Shown here: positions 1 to 7,364 of the stretch, one piece after another | How the letters are laid out: the number at the start of each line of letters is the position of its first letter | How positions within the stretch are numbered: the first letter of the stretch is position 1 | NCBI GenBank assembly: GCA_000438015.1 | Contig: FR901626.1 | Location: 9,885-24,376 of the forward strand | Reading direction: 5' to 3' | DNA from: Coraliomargarita sp. CAG:312 | Lineage (GTDB): Bacteria > Verrucomicrobiota > Verrucomicrobiia > Opitutales > Intestinicryptomonadaceae | Length of the DNA stretch: 14,492 nucleotides | Position numbers and translations under genes: made by a program | The notes under the pieces: model-generated | The model's input: only the letters and a program-made list of their open reading frames with translations | Told to the model about the DNA's origin: nothing | Database searches by the model: none

Positions 1-2
1 TG

Positions 3-311
3 ACGGGAACGCTTGTTGCCGCGGACGCCTCGAATAAAGGCGTTGTTAAGATAGAGCTGGTGGGTGAAGATTTAAGCTATTTTGAGTCAGACTACCGGCT
101 GTTGATAGGCATGGGGACGGCGTCTTCCGATTACGATGACGGTGATTTCATGATAACGAATTTGGACAAGTCAAAGTACTCCGCCAACTTCGACCTGCGC
201 GACGACGGTCTGTATTTGAAGCTTGATGTAATTCCGGAGCCTGCTGCCGTATGTTCGATATTCGGTGTGGTAGCGCTCGCGCTTGCCGCGCATGGCAGAA
301 GGAGAAAATAA
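3..311 (+). CDS. PEP-CTERM surface protein, C-terminal fragment
   Basis: The reading frame is open from the first bases of the window, so this is the 3' end of a longer gene; about 102 residues are visible. Most of the fragment is polar and Asp/Ser/Tyr-rich, as in the beta-rich passengers of exported verrucomicrobial proteins. The last ~27 residues form a classic PEP-CTERM sorting signal: the motif IPEP, a hydrophobic membrane segment rich in Ala/Val/Leu, and the basic end HGRRRK just before the TAA stop. In known PEP-CTERM systems an exosortase cuts at this signal and the protein is sent to the cell surface or exopolysaccharide matrix. The passenger's function cannot be told from this fragment. 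A rho-independent terminator follows 34 bases after the stop, so this gene is not co-transcribed with the next one. Confidence 0.85.
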   Translation, partial: TGTLVAADASNKGVVKIELVGEDLSYFESDYRLLIGMGTASSDYDDGDFMITNLDKSKYSANFDLRDDGLYLKLDVIPEPAAVCSIFGVVALALAAHGRRRK

Positions 312-344
312 GGCGAGTTTCAAAGCCCGAAGATAAATTTAAGT

Positions 345-389
345 GCCGCCGCATACAATCTATGCCGGCGGCTTTTTATTTATTTTATT
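345..389 (+). terminator. Rho-independent terminator after the PEP-CTERM gene
   Basis: The arms GCCGCC-GCAT (345-354) and ATGCCGGCGGC (362-372) pair over 10 base pairs with one bulged G, closing a 7-base loop. A T-rich tract (TTTTTATTTATTTTATT) follows directly. This is a GC-rich stem plus U-run on the plus strand. Confidence 0.85.
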
Positions 390-527
390 GAAAGGCAGCG
401 CCGCGCTGCCTAAAACAGCGTGGATTAAACGTAAAAAGGTTTGTATAAGGCTCTATTCCTTATTAGACATTATTTCAGAAGAGAAATTAAAAGTATTTAT
501 ATATAAACGCCAATTTATTTTGCCGCT

Positions 528-2408
528 ATGAAAAGACGAGAATTTATAGAAATTTCCGCGTTGTCTGCAGCAGGATTAATGTTTGGATGCTCTCGGGGAG
601 AGAGCGCGGGGGACGATTTATATTTGCTGGCGAAATCGCTTTTAAAGAAATGGTGCGCTGGAATGCGTTCTTTGCAAATAAAGGATCCTAAAGATAAAAA
701 TTTTGGCGGCATAAGATGTCCTGCATGCGGATTTATCCACGGCAGAATCGGAGACGCTGTTTTCCCGTTTGTGTATCTGGCAAAAATAAGCGGCGACGCT
801 GGGTACGCCGACGCCGCATGCGCTCTATTTGATTGGCAGGAGAGATTTGTAAGCCAAGAAGACGGCTCTTGGATAAACGACGTAGTTGGCCATTCTTGGA
901 AAGGCATAACAGTTTTTGGGGCTGCCGCCTTGGCTGAAGCCATAAAGCATGGGGCCGATGTCTTGCCTTCAAAGGATTTACAACGCATGAAGGCCCGCTT
1001 GCGCAGAGCCGCTGATTTTATGCGCGATACTTTTAAATTCGGATATGGAAATATTAATTATCCGGTCACGGCGTCATTTTCTCTCGCCCTTTGCGCCCAG
1101 GTCTTGGAGGACGATTCTTTGGCGGAGCGCGCGCGGTATTTTGCCCATGGCGCGCTGAAATATTTGACGCCTAAAAGTAAACTATTGTTCGGGGAGTCAA
1201 ACCCGCTAGATATAAAAACCCCTAAAGGATGTTATGCGGTCGATTTGGGGTACAATGTCGAAGAATCTCTGCCGGCGCTTGTGAATTACGCGAAACTAAC
1301 CGGCGACGAAGAAGTTTTGGAAGCCGCCGAAAAGTCTATGCGCTCGCATCTTGAATTTATGCTTGCCGACGGCGCATGGGACAACAGTTGGGGGATACGG
1401 AACTTTAAATGGACATATTGGGGCAGTAGGACTTCCGACGGATGCTCAGCAGCTTTAGCCGCTTTGGCTGACAGGGACCCGGTTTTCTATAAAGCGGCAT
1501 TGCGGAATACTCAGCTTTTAGAGCGTTGCACAGCCGACAATCTCCTGTACGGAGGTTTGGATTTCCGCAAACACGGCATTCCCGCATGCGTCCACCACAC
1601 TTTTGCCCATGCGAAAGTTATGGCGGATGTCCTTTCTATGGGCAGGATTCCCGTTCCTAATTTAGACTCAGCCAAGCTTCCCCGCGAGAAAGAGTATGGC
1701 GTAAAGTTCTTTGACGAAATTCAAACCGCCCTAGTGTCAGTGGGCGATTATCGCGCTACTGTCACCGGATATGATTTAGACTACTACAATTTAAAAAACG
1801 GACATGCAAGCGGCGGGGCAATCTCTATGCTATGGCACAAAAAGGCCGGGTCTATAATTGTCGCCAGCCTAAACGACTACACTCTTGTGGAGCCTGAAAA
1901 TATGCAGGCAGAACGCGGAATGTCTTTCGTAGGGCTTACTCCGCGAATAGAGGCCGACATAGAAGGAATTAAATATAGGAATATTTCCGATTTTAATGCC
2001 GATATGAAAGTGTCGAAATCAGACGGAAATGTGCTTGTTGAAACTGCGTCGAATCTTGTGGACGCAAATCAAAATTCAAACTGGCGCGGGAAAATGTCGG
2101 CAAAAACATTGTATGAATTTGCTCCAAGCGGAGTGACATTAAAATTTGCGTGCAAATCCAAGAGCAAGTCTGTGCGTCCGCGGATAATTTTCCCTATAAT
2201 AAGCGCGGAGGACGAGAGGGTCGATTGGCTCTCGGAAAACCGTTTGACTATAACAAAAAAGAATTGTGTCTTGGAAGTCTCTTGCGACAAGCCTATGCGG
2301 GTGCTTCCCGTCGGCGGAGGGCGCGCGTTTAATTATGTGCCAGGTTTCGAGGCTTTGCCGCTGTTTGTCGAGTCTGGAGATGCTTCTGTAAAGGTAAGAG
2401 TTGTTTAA
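528..2408 (+). CDS. Tat-exported lipoprotein with alpha/alpha-toroid, glycosidase/lyase-like
   Basis: This 626-residue protein starts with KRREFI, a twin-arginine signal, followed by a hydrophobic stretch and a possible lipobox ending at Cys21 (MFGC). It is probably folded before Tat export and anchored in a membrane by lipid. Residues ~30-370 are helical, with regularly spaced Trp/Tyr/Gly motifs typical of six-hairpin (alpha/alpha) toroids. Notable spots are CPAC (64-67) followed by HGRIGD (71-76), and a WKGITVFGA segment (124-132). Residues ~390-626 look beta-rich, like the C-terminal sandwich of heparinase II/III-type lyases. The architecture suggests a polysaccharide lyase or glycoside hydrolase, but I do not recognise a named family and cannot place catalytic residues. 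It stands alone: a terminator lies upstream and the next gene converges on it. No Shine-Dalgarno precedes the ATG; the leader is AT-rich with TATATATAA about 25 bases upstream. Confidence 0.8.
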   Translation: MKRREFIEISALSAAGLMFGCSRGESAGDDLYLLAKSLLKKWCAGMRSLQIKDPKDKNFGGIRCPACGFIHGRIGDAVFPFVYLAKISGDAGYADAACALFDWQERFVSQEDGSWINDVVGHSWKGITVFGAAALAEAIKHGADVLPSKDLQRMKARLRRAADFMRDTFKFGYGNINYPVTASFSLALCAQVLEDDSLAERARYFAHGALKYLTPKSKLLFGESNPLDIKTPKGCYAVDLGYNVEESLPALVNYAKLTGDEEVLEAAEKSMRSHLEFMLADGAWDNSWGIRNFKWTYWGSRTSDGCSAALAALADRDPVFYKAALRNTQLLERCTADNLLYGGLDFRKHGIPACVHHTFAHAKVMADVLSMGRIPVPNLDSAKLPREKEYGVKFFDEIQTALVSVGDYRATVTGYDLDYYNLKNGHASGGAISMLWHKKAGSIIVASLNDYTLVEPENMQAERGMSFVGLTPRIEADIEGIKYRNISDFNADMKVSKSDGNVLVETASNLVDANQNSNWRGKMSAKTLYEFAPSGVTLKFACKSKSKSVRPRIIFPIISAEDERVDWLSENRLTITKKNCVLEVSCDKPMRVLPVGGGRAFNYVPGFEALPLFVESGDASVKVRVV

Positions 2409-3031
2409 TAATCTGCCTGTGGCATAAATTAAATATAGCTGATTAAGGGGTAAATTGATTTGTCGGATTTGCCAAGAACAACGCAAATCGGCATCAAGCG
2501 CAAAAGATGCGTTTTGCAATGCAAGTAGCGTCCGCGCCCGAATTGGCGGACTTTTAACAGTATTGCAGACGCGCGGCGCGGGCGCGCAGCCTGCGATTTT
2601 TAATTCCGCCGACGGAAGCCTTCCAGCCGCGCAGGCATTTGGCAAAGAACATCGATTGGTTTCACTGGCGCAGGCGCGAAAACTTGCGGATTAAATACAT
2701 TGGCTCTTATTTTTCCGCCTCGATAAAGAATATGTTTTAAGGTATTTTGCAAACCGGGTCGTGTTTCGGAAATATTTTTCTTCTTGAATGATTATCCCGA
2801 TAATTGAAAACCATTTTTTGTTTTAACGAATTACCTTTGCGAATATGGCGCCTATTATTGCAAAAGGAAAACAGAATCTGGCTTAAAAATAAGTCTGGCC
2901 GATTCCTTGATTTTTTGAGGAGCCATTTAGAATTTGTTTTGCGCGCTTGTTTAATTGCCTTTTTATTGGGACCATCCGTATTGCGTGGTATATACAGGCG
3001 TTATCTTAAAATAAAATGTATTTTGAAATTG
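2409..3031. other. Long intergenic stretch between convergent genes, with a GC-rich island
   Basis: These 623 bases separate two convergent genes. Bases ~2490-2695 are strikingly GC-rich (CGCGCGGCGCGGGCGCGC near 2569-2586) inside otherwise AT-rich DNA. The island is open in one plus-strand frame (2455-2694, TTG start, 79 codons) and is also open in part on the minus strand. Neither product resembles a protein I can name, and no ribosome binding site is visible. It may be a gene remnant, an interspersed repeat or a structured RNA. Bases 2700-3031 are AT-rich, and I see no gene, strong hairpin or repeat there. A plus-strand frame at 2804-3049 gives a Leu/Arg/Lys-rich product that looks like noise and overlaps the end of the convergent gene. 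Confidence 0.6.
2530..2555 (+). terminator. Possible weak terminator of the toroid lipoprotein gene
   Basis: GTCCGC (2530-2535) pairs with GCGGAC (2546-2551) across a 10-base loop, followed by TTTT (2552-2555). The stem is only 6 bp and lies 122 bases after the stop codon, so this is a weak candidate. No better plus-strand terminator was seen between 2409 and 3031. Confidence 0.35.
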
Positions 3032-5062
3032 TTAGCGCTTTATCCTTAAAACTACCGGCAGCATAGTTTCGCAGCCGGTATCTATTTTACAAATGCCTCC
3101 GGGCTCTGCTTCAAATTTTACCCTATTCCATTCTCCGTTTGGGTTCAGTTTCTCTATTCGGCTGACACTTCCTTTTATGCGGACTTCCAGCGTGTCCAGC
3201 GGATCCAGGCCGAGATTTAGGAAGTGGGCTAAAATTGAGCCGTCGCCCAGTTCGCCTGCGCGCAAAAACATTTCGGCATCGGCAGTGTATGTTATAGGAA
3301 ATCCGCCAAACCATTCGAAGATCGATTCGAACATTTTTTTGCGGGATGAGTGCATCATATTTTTCCCGTCAGAGACATTCGCCGCGAAAACGGCGATCTT
3401 CCCTCCTGCTGAATTTTCGAAAGCCGCCGCTGCTATTCCCATGCGTTCTCCATTAGAGCTTGAACAATCATATATTACCTTGTAATGAGAGAGTGCTTCT
3501 GCGCCTTCTTTTAGGATTATTTCAAAAGCCCTAGAGGATGGGGTTTTAAGGTTTGCCATCGGTCCGTTTATGGCAGAGTTTGTCAGGTCTTCTAGGGCAG
3601 AAGTAGGCTGGGCAACTCTTTCTACTTTTACGCCTATCATATCTTCAAACCCCCTTTTTGAGATTTCGATTGCAGCGGAGGCATCCAAAATTGCATTTTT
3701 CGAGAGAATTTCTTTTAACTCCGAGTCCGAAAGTTCCCGTATGATTGAAGCATCCAAGGCGAATATTTTTGCATTTGTTTTAGATCTCGCGCAGTTGTGG
3801 GGAAAGCCCATTCTGCCGAAAACAATTGCATTCCACTTTGGCGTGCAGAAACCGCGCATAGGATTCCAATTGGTGGTTTTGTTTGGAATTGGGGACGTCA
3901 CTCCAAAAGGCGAAAATTCTTTATAAAGGCGTGCAAGCTCTTTATAGAATCCAGAATTTTCGGAGAATATGCGCTTGTAGTCCGACCCCGATTCGGGGTC
4001 CCAAATTCCGCTTCCATTTGGCCAAAACTTTGCGCCGGAGCATCCTTCCAAAATCGATTCGACAAACAGCGAGTGCAGCGTGCGCGCTCCCGTGAAATAC
4101 TTATTGTGAGGGTAGGGATCTGTCTCGGCGAGCAGAATGTCGATTCTCCTACATATGTCTGTTTGTATCGCGGTGCGGTAAACATTTGCCGGGAATGTTC
4201 GCATTTGGGCTCCAGAATGCCAGTACCGGGCGTTGTTTATGCGGCATGCGGTCGGATTGTCTTTCCCCGCGAGGATTCTTGAGATTTGGGGAGAAAATCG
4301 CGCGTCCTCCGCGCATTGGCAGTACATTACAGGGAGTTCCGGATTTACGGAATCGAATCCTTCCCTTATGGCTCTCATGAGAGAGTACATTGATTCGGCA
4401 ATTGTCTCATCAAAAGCTTTCCCTATTTTCTCTCCGTCGGGAACTGTCGAGTTTAGCGCTTTTATAAGATCGTCTTTTGATATTTCATAGCCGAGTTTTT
4501 TTGAGACGGCCCGCATATGCAGCGGGCATACGCACGCATAGCGGCCGGTTATTAGGCGCGTATCGTCATCGACCATGGCAAAGTCAGGCTTGAGCGAGGC
4601 TATCCTTGCGGCGCAATCGCGCGCATATGCTTGAAAGTTCCCATCTAGTGGACAATAAGAGTGGAGCTCCATCCCGGTTTTTGCGGATACTATCTTTTGG
4701 AATTCTGCCGGCTTGTTCATTTTCCAATGCCCCATGATGGATTGCATTAGAATGCCTACTTTTGCGTTGCCTTCCCCAAGCTTGTGGTAGGCTTCCAGGA
4801 TTTTGTTGTACGTTTTTGAATAGTTGCCCATTTTATCGAAAGGCTTTGGCGAGTTTTCCGGATGTAGCGTAAAAGATACTGCATGCATATTGCATCCGCC
4901 AGAGACTTCCAACGCCTTCATATCTTGGGCAAGTTCGTTTTCTTTCCCATCCACAACTAATACAATATTGACTATCGGAACTTGCGGATAAGGATTTTCG
5001 GCGCAGAATACAGGGTGCGCCAAAAGTGAAGATAAAATAAACGCAATAATATGCATTTTCAT
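3032..5062 (-). CDS. Exported GH42-like TIM-barrel protein, family not recognised
   Basis: The start was set at the ATG at 5062 (676 residues) because it begins the signal peptide MKMHIIAFILSS. The frame extends upstream to a TTG at 5125, but that lies inside the preceding terminator hairpin. AAGAG about 8 bases before the ATG is one of the few Shine-Dalgarno-like sites in this window. Residues ~30-380 read like a (beta/alpha)8 glycosidase barrel, with FAMVDDDTR around 161-169, CPLH at 179-182, and LLAETDPYPHN around 310-320, whose Glu313 is a candidate catalytic acid. Residues ~430-480 (AKIFALDAS, ILDASAAIEIS, RGFEDMIGVKVE) resemble the flavodoxin-like trimerisation domain of GH42-type enzymes. 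A small beta-rich domain ends the protein. It is probably a secreted or periplasmic glycoside hydrolase; catalytic assignments are inferred. It sits downstream of the GH97 gene in the same direction but behind a terminator. Confidence 0.7.
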   Translation of the reverse strand: MKMHIIAFILSSLLAHPVFCAENPYPQVPIVNIVLVVDGKENELAQDMKALEVSGGCNMHAVSFTLHPENSPKPFDKMGNYSKTYNKILEAYHKLGEGNAKVGILMQSIMGHWKMNKPAEFQKIVSAKTGMELHSYCPLDGNFQAYARDCAARIASLKPDFAMVDDDTRLITGRYACVCPLHMRAVSKKLGYEISKDDLIKALNSTVPDGEKIGKAFDETIAESMYSLMRAIREGFDSVNPELPVMYCQCAEDARFSPQISRILAGKDNPTACRINNARYWHSGAQMRTFPANVYRTAIQTDICRRIDILLAETDPYPHNKYFTGARTLHSLFVESILEGCSGAKFWPNGSGIWDPESGSDYKRIFSENSGFYKELARLYKEFSPFGVTSPIPNKTTNWNPMRGFCTPKWNAIVFGRMGFPHNCARSKTNAKIFALDASIIRELSDSELKEILSKNAILDASAAIEISKRGFEDMIGVKVERVAQPTSALEDLTNSAINGPMANLKTPSSRAFEIILKEGAEALSHYKVIYDCSSSNGERMGIAAAAFENSAGGKIAVFAANVSDGKNMMHSSRKKMFESIFEWFGGFPITYTADAEMFLRAGELGDGSILAHFLNLGLDPLDTLEVRIKGSVSRIEKLNPNGEWNRVKFEAEPGGICKIDTGCETMLPVVLRIKR

Positions 5063-5099
5063 AGCATTGCTCTTGTTTGAATGTGAGATATATAGCTGA

Positions 5100-5141
5100 A
5101 TGTATAATAAAAAACGTCGAACCAATGCGGTTCGGCGTTTT
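5100..5141 (-). terminator. Strong rho-independent terminator after GH97
   Basis: Read on the minus strand, AAAACGCCGAACC (5141-5129) pairs with GGTTCGACGTTTT (5123-5111) over 13 bp, including one G-T wobble, around a 5-base loop. TTATTATACA follows. It lies 12-42 bases beyond the GH97 stop and 49-79 bases before the next ATG. The GH42-like gene must therefore rely on read-through or on its own promoter in the ~48 AT-rich bases between the hairpin and its ATG. The A-tract on the other side could also stop plus-strand transcripts. Confidence 0.85.
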
Positions 5142-5152
5142 GAAAAGGCTGT

Positions 5153-7177
5153 TTAGAATAGCCAGAGGAACTTTTTAGGCGTCAATTTTACGGCGAATCC
5201 TCCTCCGTTTTTCATTTCCAAGTCTAGAATATCGGACGAGGAAACGGTTTTGGTCTCCCGTTTATAGTCGGATGCGACAATATTTGAGTTTATAGAATCG
5301 CGTATGATTTCGGCCTCGTAGTCTCCTGCGTCGAGGATTTTTGAGAGGTCGATGGATACTTTTTTCCCGTTCCAGTCCGCCATTCCTGCAATATACCATA
5401 CATCTCCCTTGCGGCGCGCTATGACTGCATATTCGCCAAGTTTGCCTTCTATTGCCTTCGAGTCGTCCCAAGTTGTGGGCGTGGTGGCTATAAATTTTAG
5501 GATATCGGGATATTTTTCATAGTCGCAGGGCCTGTCGGACATCATTTGCAAGGGGGCGTTGTATATTACATACATTGCCACCATATGTGCGCGGGTACCT
5601 TGCACGCAAGGTTGATTGTTGCTTATGGCGAAATCCTTCTTTGTGGAGTTGCGCATGCCTCCGGGGGTGTAGTCCATGGGGCCGAGAAGCATTCTGGTGT
5701 ATATCAAATCCACGTTGTGCGCCGGGGATATATCTTTAGACCATTTATTGACTTCTCCGCCGTAAACGCCTTCAAAGTTTACGGCATTGGGATATGTGCG
5801 GTTTAATCCTACCATTGACGGGCATCCATGCCAGTCTATCATTATATTGCGTTCGGCTGCCATTTTTGTAATATTTACAAAATGGCGGATGGCAAGTTGG
5901 TCGTCGCGGTCGGTAAAGTCTATTTTCAATCCGTCGACTCCCCATTCTTTGAACAGGTCTAGGCCTTTTTCAGGGTATGCGTAAAGGGCCTTGCTTAATA
6001 CCCATATGAATACTTTTACACCTTTGGAATGGGCGTATTTAACATGTGCGGGTATATTTACATACGGTTTGCCGTCGAAATACTTTTCGTCGTTTATATA
6101 TTGGCTTAAGCCGCTTTTATTTTTCAAGCCTATTGAACGGTCAAAATGCCAGCCGGCGTCGAAAGTCACCACGGGTATGTCGTTTTCTGCCGCGAAATCA
6201 ATATAGTATTTGCACATGTCGTCATTGAATGCGCATGGAAAATCGACGCCTTCTGTGGTCCAATTCACCCACCAGTCCCATACTGACGGACCTGCCGAAA
6301 TCCAAGATGTGTCTTCTATTTGGCAGGGGCGGGCAAGTTTGTAAATTGTGTCGTTGTCGGCAAGTTCTATATCCTTGCGCGCGACAATAAACGCCCTCCA
6401 AGGAAATTCGCGCGAAGCTTCAGTTTTGGCTATGTAATTTTCAGTTTCTTCCGGCTGCAGGAGATTATGCACCAGCTTGAATTTTTTCGGATACTTTGCA
6501 AACATAGCCTGCGCGGAAGACGCGTCTTTGGGGTATCCTATTCTCAATCCCGGATATTCGAACCAGGACGATTCAACAATCGCGACTTTGAATCCATTCT
6601 TCTCAAAAATAAAGGGCAGGGAAGCATTTGGCTGTTTTTTCAACTCGCCCAATTCTTGATGCTTATAGAGGCGTTCAAACGATGTCGCCATTCCCTGGAC
6701 TACATGCGCCACGGTTTTTGTGGAATCCGGAAGCGGCAATTTCAAGGTTTCCGAGAACACCAGCATTTCTCCGTCTCCAAAATTTGAGACAAACCTGTAT
6801 GCCGCGGCTTCATTGTATGCGCGTAAAATTACTTTGTAGCCGCCAAAATCTACTTCAAGCTGGTTGTACTCGTCTTTTATCGTTTTGCGCAGTCCCAAGT
6901 TGTTCTCTATCGTACCGCTGTGCGAGGTTATGCTGGAACCTTTTGCTTTTGCGCCGGAACCGATTTTCCCCTTGTCGGTATCCATTCCAATCGGGGCGTC
7001 TTTTAAGATCTCCTTGCCGTCGGCCATAAGCGAGAACGTAATTTGATCCCCGTCGTTTAATACGGCTTCGAGTTTGCCGTCGGGAGATTTTACAGAAAAA
7101 GTTTCCCCAATTGCAGCCGCTGCCGAAAAGAACGCAGCAGAAAGCAATCCCATTATTTTATAAATATTTCCTCTCAT
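5153..7177 (-). CDS. Exported GH97 glycosidase, retaining alpha-galactosidase-like
   Basis: This 674-residue protein has a signal peptide (residues 1 to ~24, ending near AAAIGET), an N-terminal beta-sandwich (~25-285), a (beta/alpha)8 barrel (~286-560) and a C-terminal beta domain. This is the full GH97 layout and close to family length. Recognisable barrel motifs are SVWDWWVNW (298-306), VTFDAGW (337-343), GLKIDFTDRDDQ (416-427), DWHG (448-451), NFEG (467-470) and GVYGGE (470-475). GH97 contains inverting alpha-glucosidases such as SusB and retaining alpha-galactosidases such as BtGH97b. In the latter an Asp nucleophile lies 55 residues before the acid/base Glu. Here Asp420 and Glu475 show that spacing, so a retaining alpha-galactosidase-like mechanism is predicted; substrate is inferred. 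The gene is divergent from the secreted protein at 7365. A TTGACC box at 7213-7208 with TAATTT at 7190-7185 is a possible promoter that would leave almost no leader. Confidence 0.93.
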   Translation of the reverse strand: MRGNIYKIMGLLSAAFFSAAAAIGETFSVKSPDGKLEAVLNDGDQITFSLMADGKEILKDAPIGMDTDKGKIGSGAKAKGSSITSHSGTIENNLGLRKTIKDEYNQLEVDFGGYKVILRAYNEAAAYRFVSNFGDGEMLVFSETLKLPLPDSTKTVAHVVQGMATSFERLYKHQELGELKKQPNASLPFIFEKNGFKVAIVESSWFEYPGLRIGYPKDASSAQAMFAKYPKKFKLVHNLLQPEETENYIAKTEASREFPWRAFIVARKDIELADNDTIYKLARPCQIEDTSWISAGPSVWDWWVNWTTEGVDFPCAFNDDMCKYYIDFAAENDIPVVTFDAGWHFDRSIGLKNKSGLSQYINDEKYFDGKPYVNIPAHVKYAHSKGVKVFIWVLSKALYAYPEKGLDLFKEWGVDGLKIDFTDRDDQLAIRHFVNITKMAAERNIMIDWHGCPSMVGLNRTYPNAVNFEGVYGGEVNKWSKDISPAHNVDLIYTRMLLGPMDYTPGGMRNSTKKDFAISNNQPCVQGTRAHMVAMYVIYNAPLQMMSDRPCDYEKYPDILKFIATTPTTWDDSKAIEGKLGEYAVIARRKGDVWYIAGMADWNGKKVSIDLSKILDAGDYEAEIIRDSINSNIVASDYKRETKTVSSSDILDLEMKNGGGFAVKLTPKKFLWLF

Positions 7178-7270
7178 AAGTGTAAAATTAAAAGCGCATT
7201 ATGCATGGGTCAATTCCAAATTTTCAAATGTTGCGCTTTTCGTATGCCAAGGAAAATGAATCAAAGTATC

Positions 7271-7299
7271 TTGACAGAATGGCATGTTTGCGGTTTACT
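7271..7299 (+). promoter_or_regulatory. Possible sigma-70-type promoter for the secreted protein gene
   Basis: A perfect TTGACA (7271-7276) is followed after 17 bases by TTTACT (7294-7299, 4 of 6 matches to TATAAT). This would give a leader of about 60 bases before the ATG at 7365. A second A/T box, TATAAA at 7335-7340, has no good -35 partner. This rests on sequence pattern alone. Confidence 0.35.
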
Positions 7300-7364
7300 T
7301 TTAAGAAAACGGATGCAATTTTTTTGTTGTTCCGTATAAATAAACCCCGTTGATTAATAATTCC

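Noticed and set aside
343..531. Plus-strand frame of 62 codons
   Set aside because: It begins inside the terminator hairpin and runs into the start of the next gene; its composition looks non-coding.
2139..2645. Minus-strand open frame of 168 codons
   Set aside because: Most of it is antisense to the end of the toroid lipoprotein gene, its product is low in recognisable structure, and there is no ribosome binding site. Only the part over the GC-rich island stays unexplained.
2804..3049. Plus-strand frame of 81 codons with a TTG start
   Set aside because: The product is Leu/Arg/Lys-rich without a motif, sits in AT-rich spacer, and overlaps the 3' end of the convergent gene.
3093..4490. Several plus-strand frames of 64-161 codons across this gene
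   Set aside because: They are antisense to a long, well-structured coding region, overlap each other, and show no family motif.
5063..5125. Longer N-terminus for the GH42-like protein from a TTG at 5125
   Set aside because: The extra 21 residues come from the terminator stem and would bury the signal peptide; the ATG at 5062 starts a normal signal peptide with AAGAG upstream.
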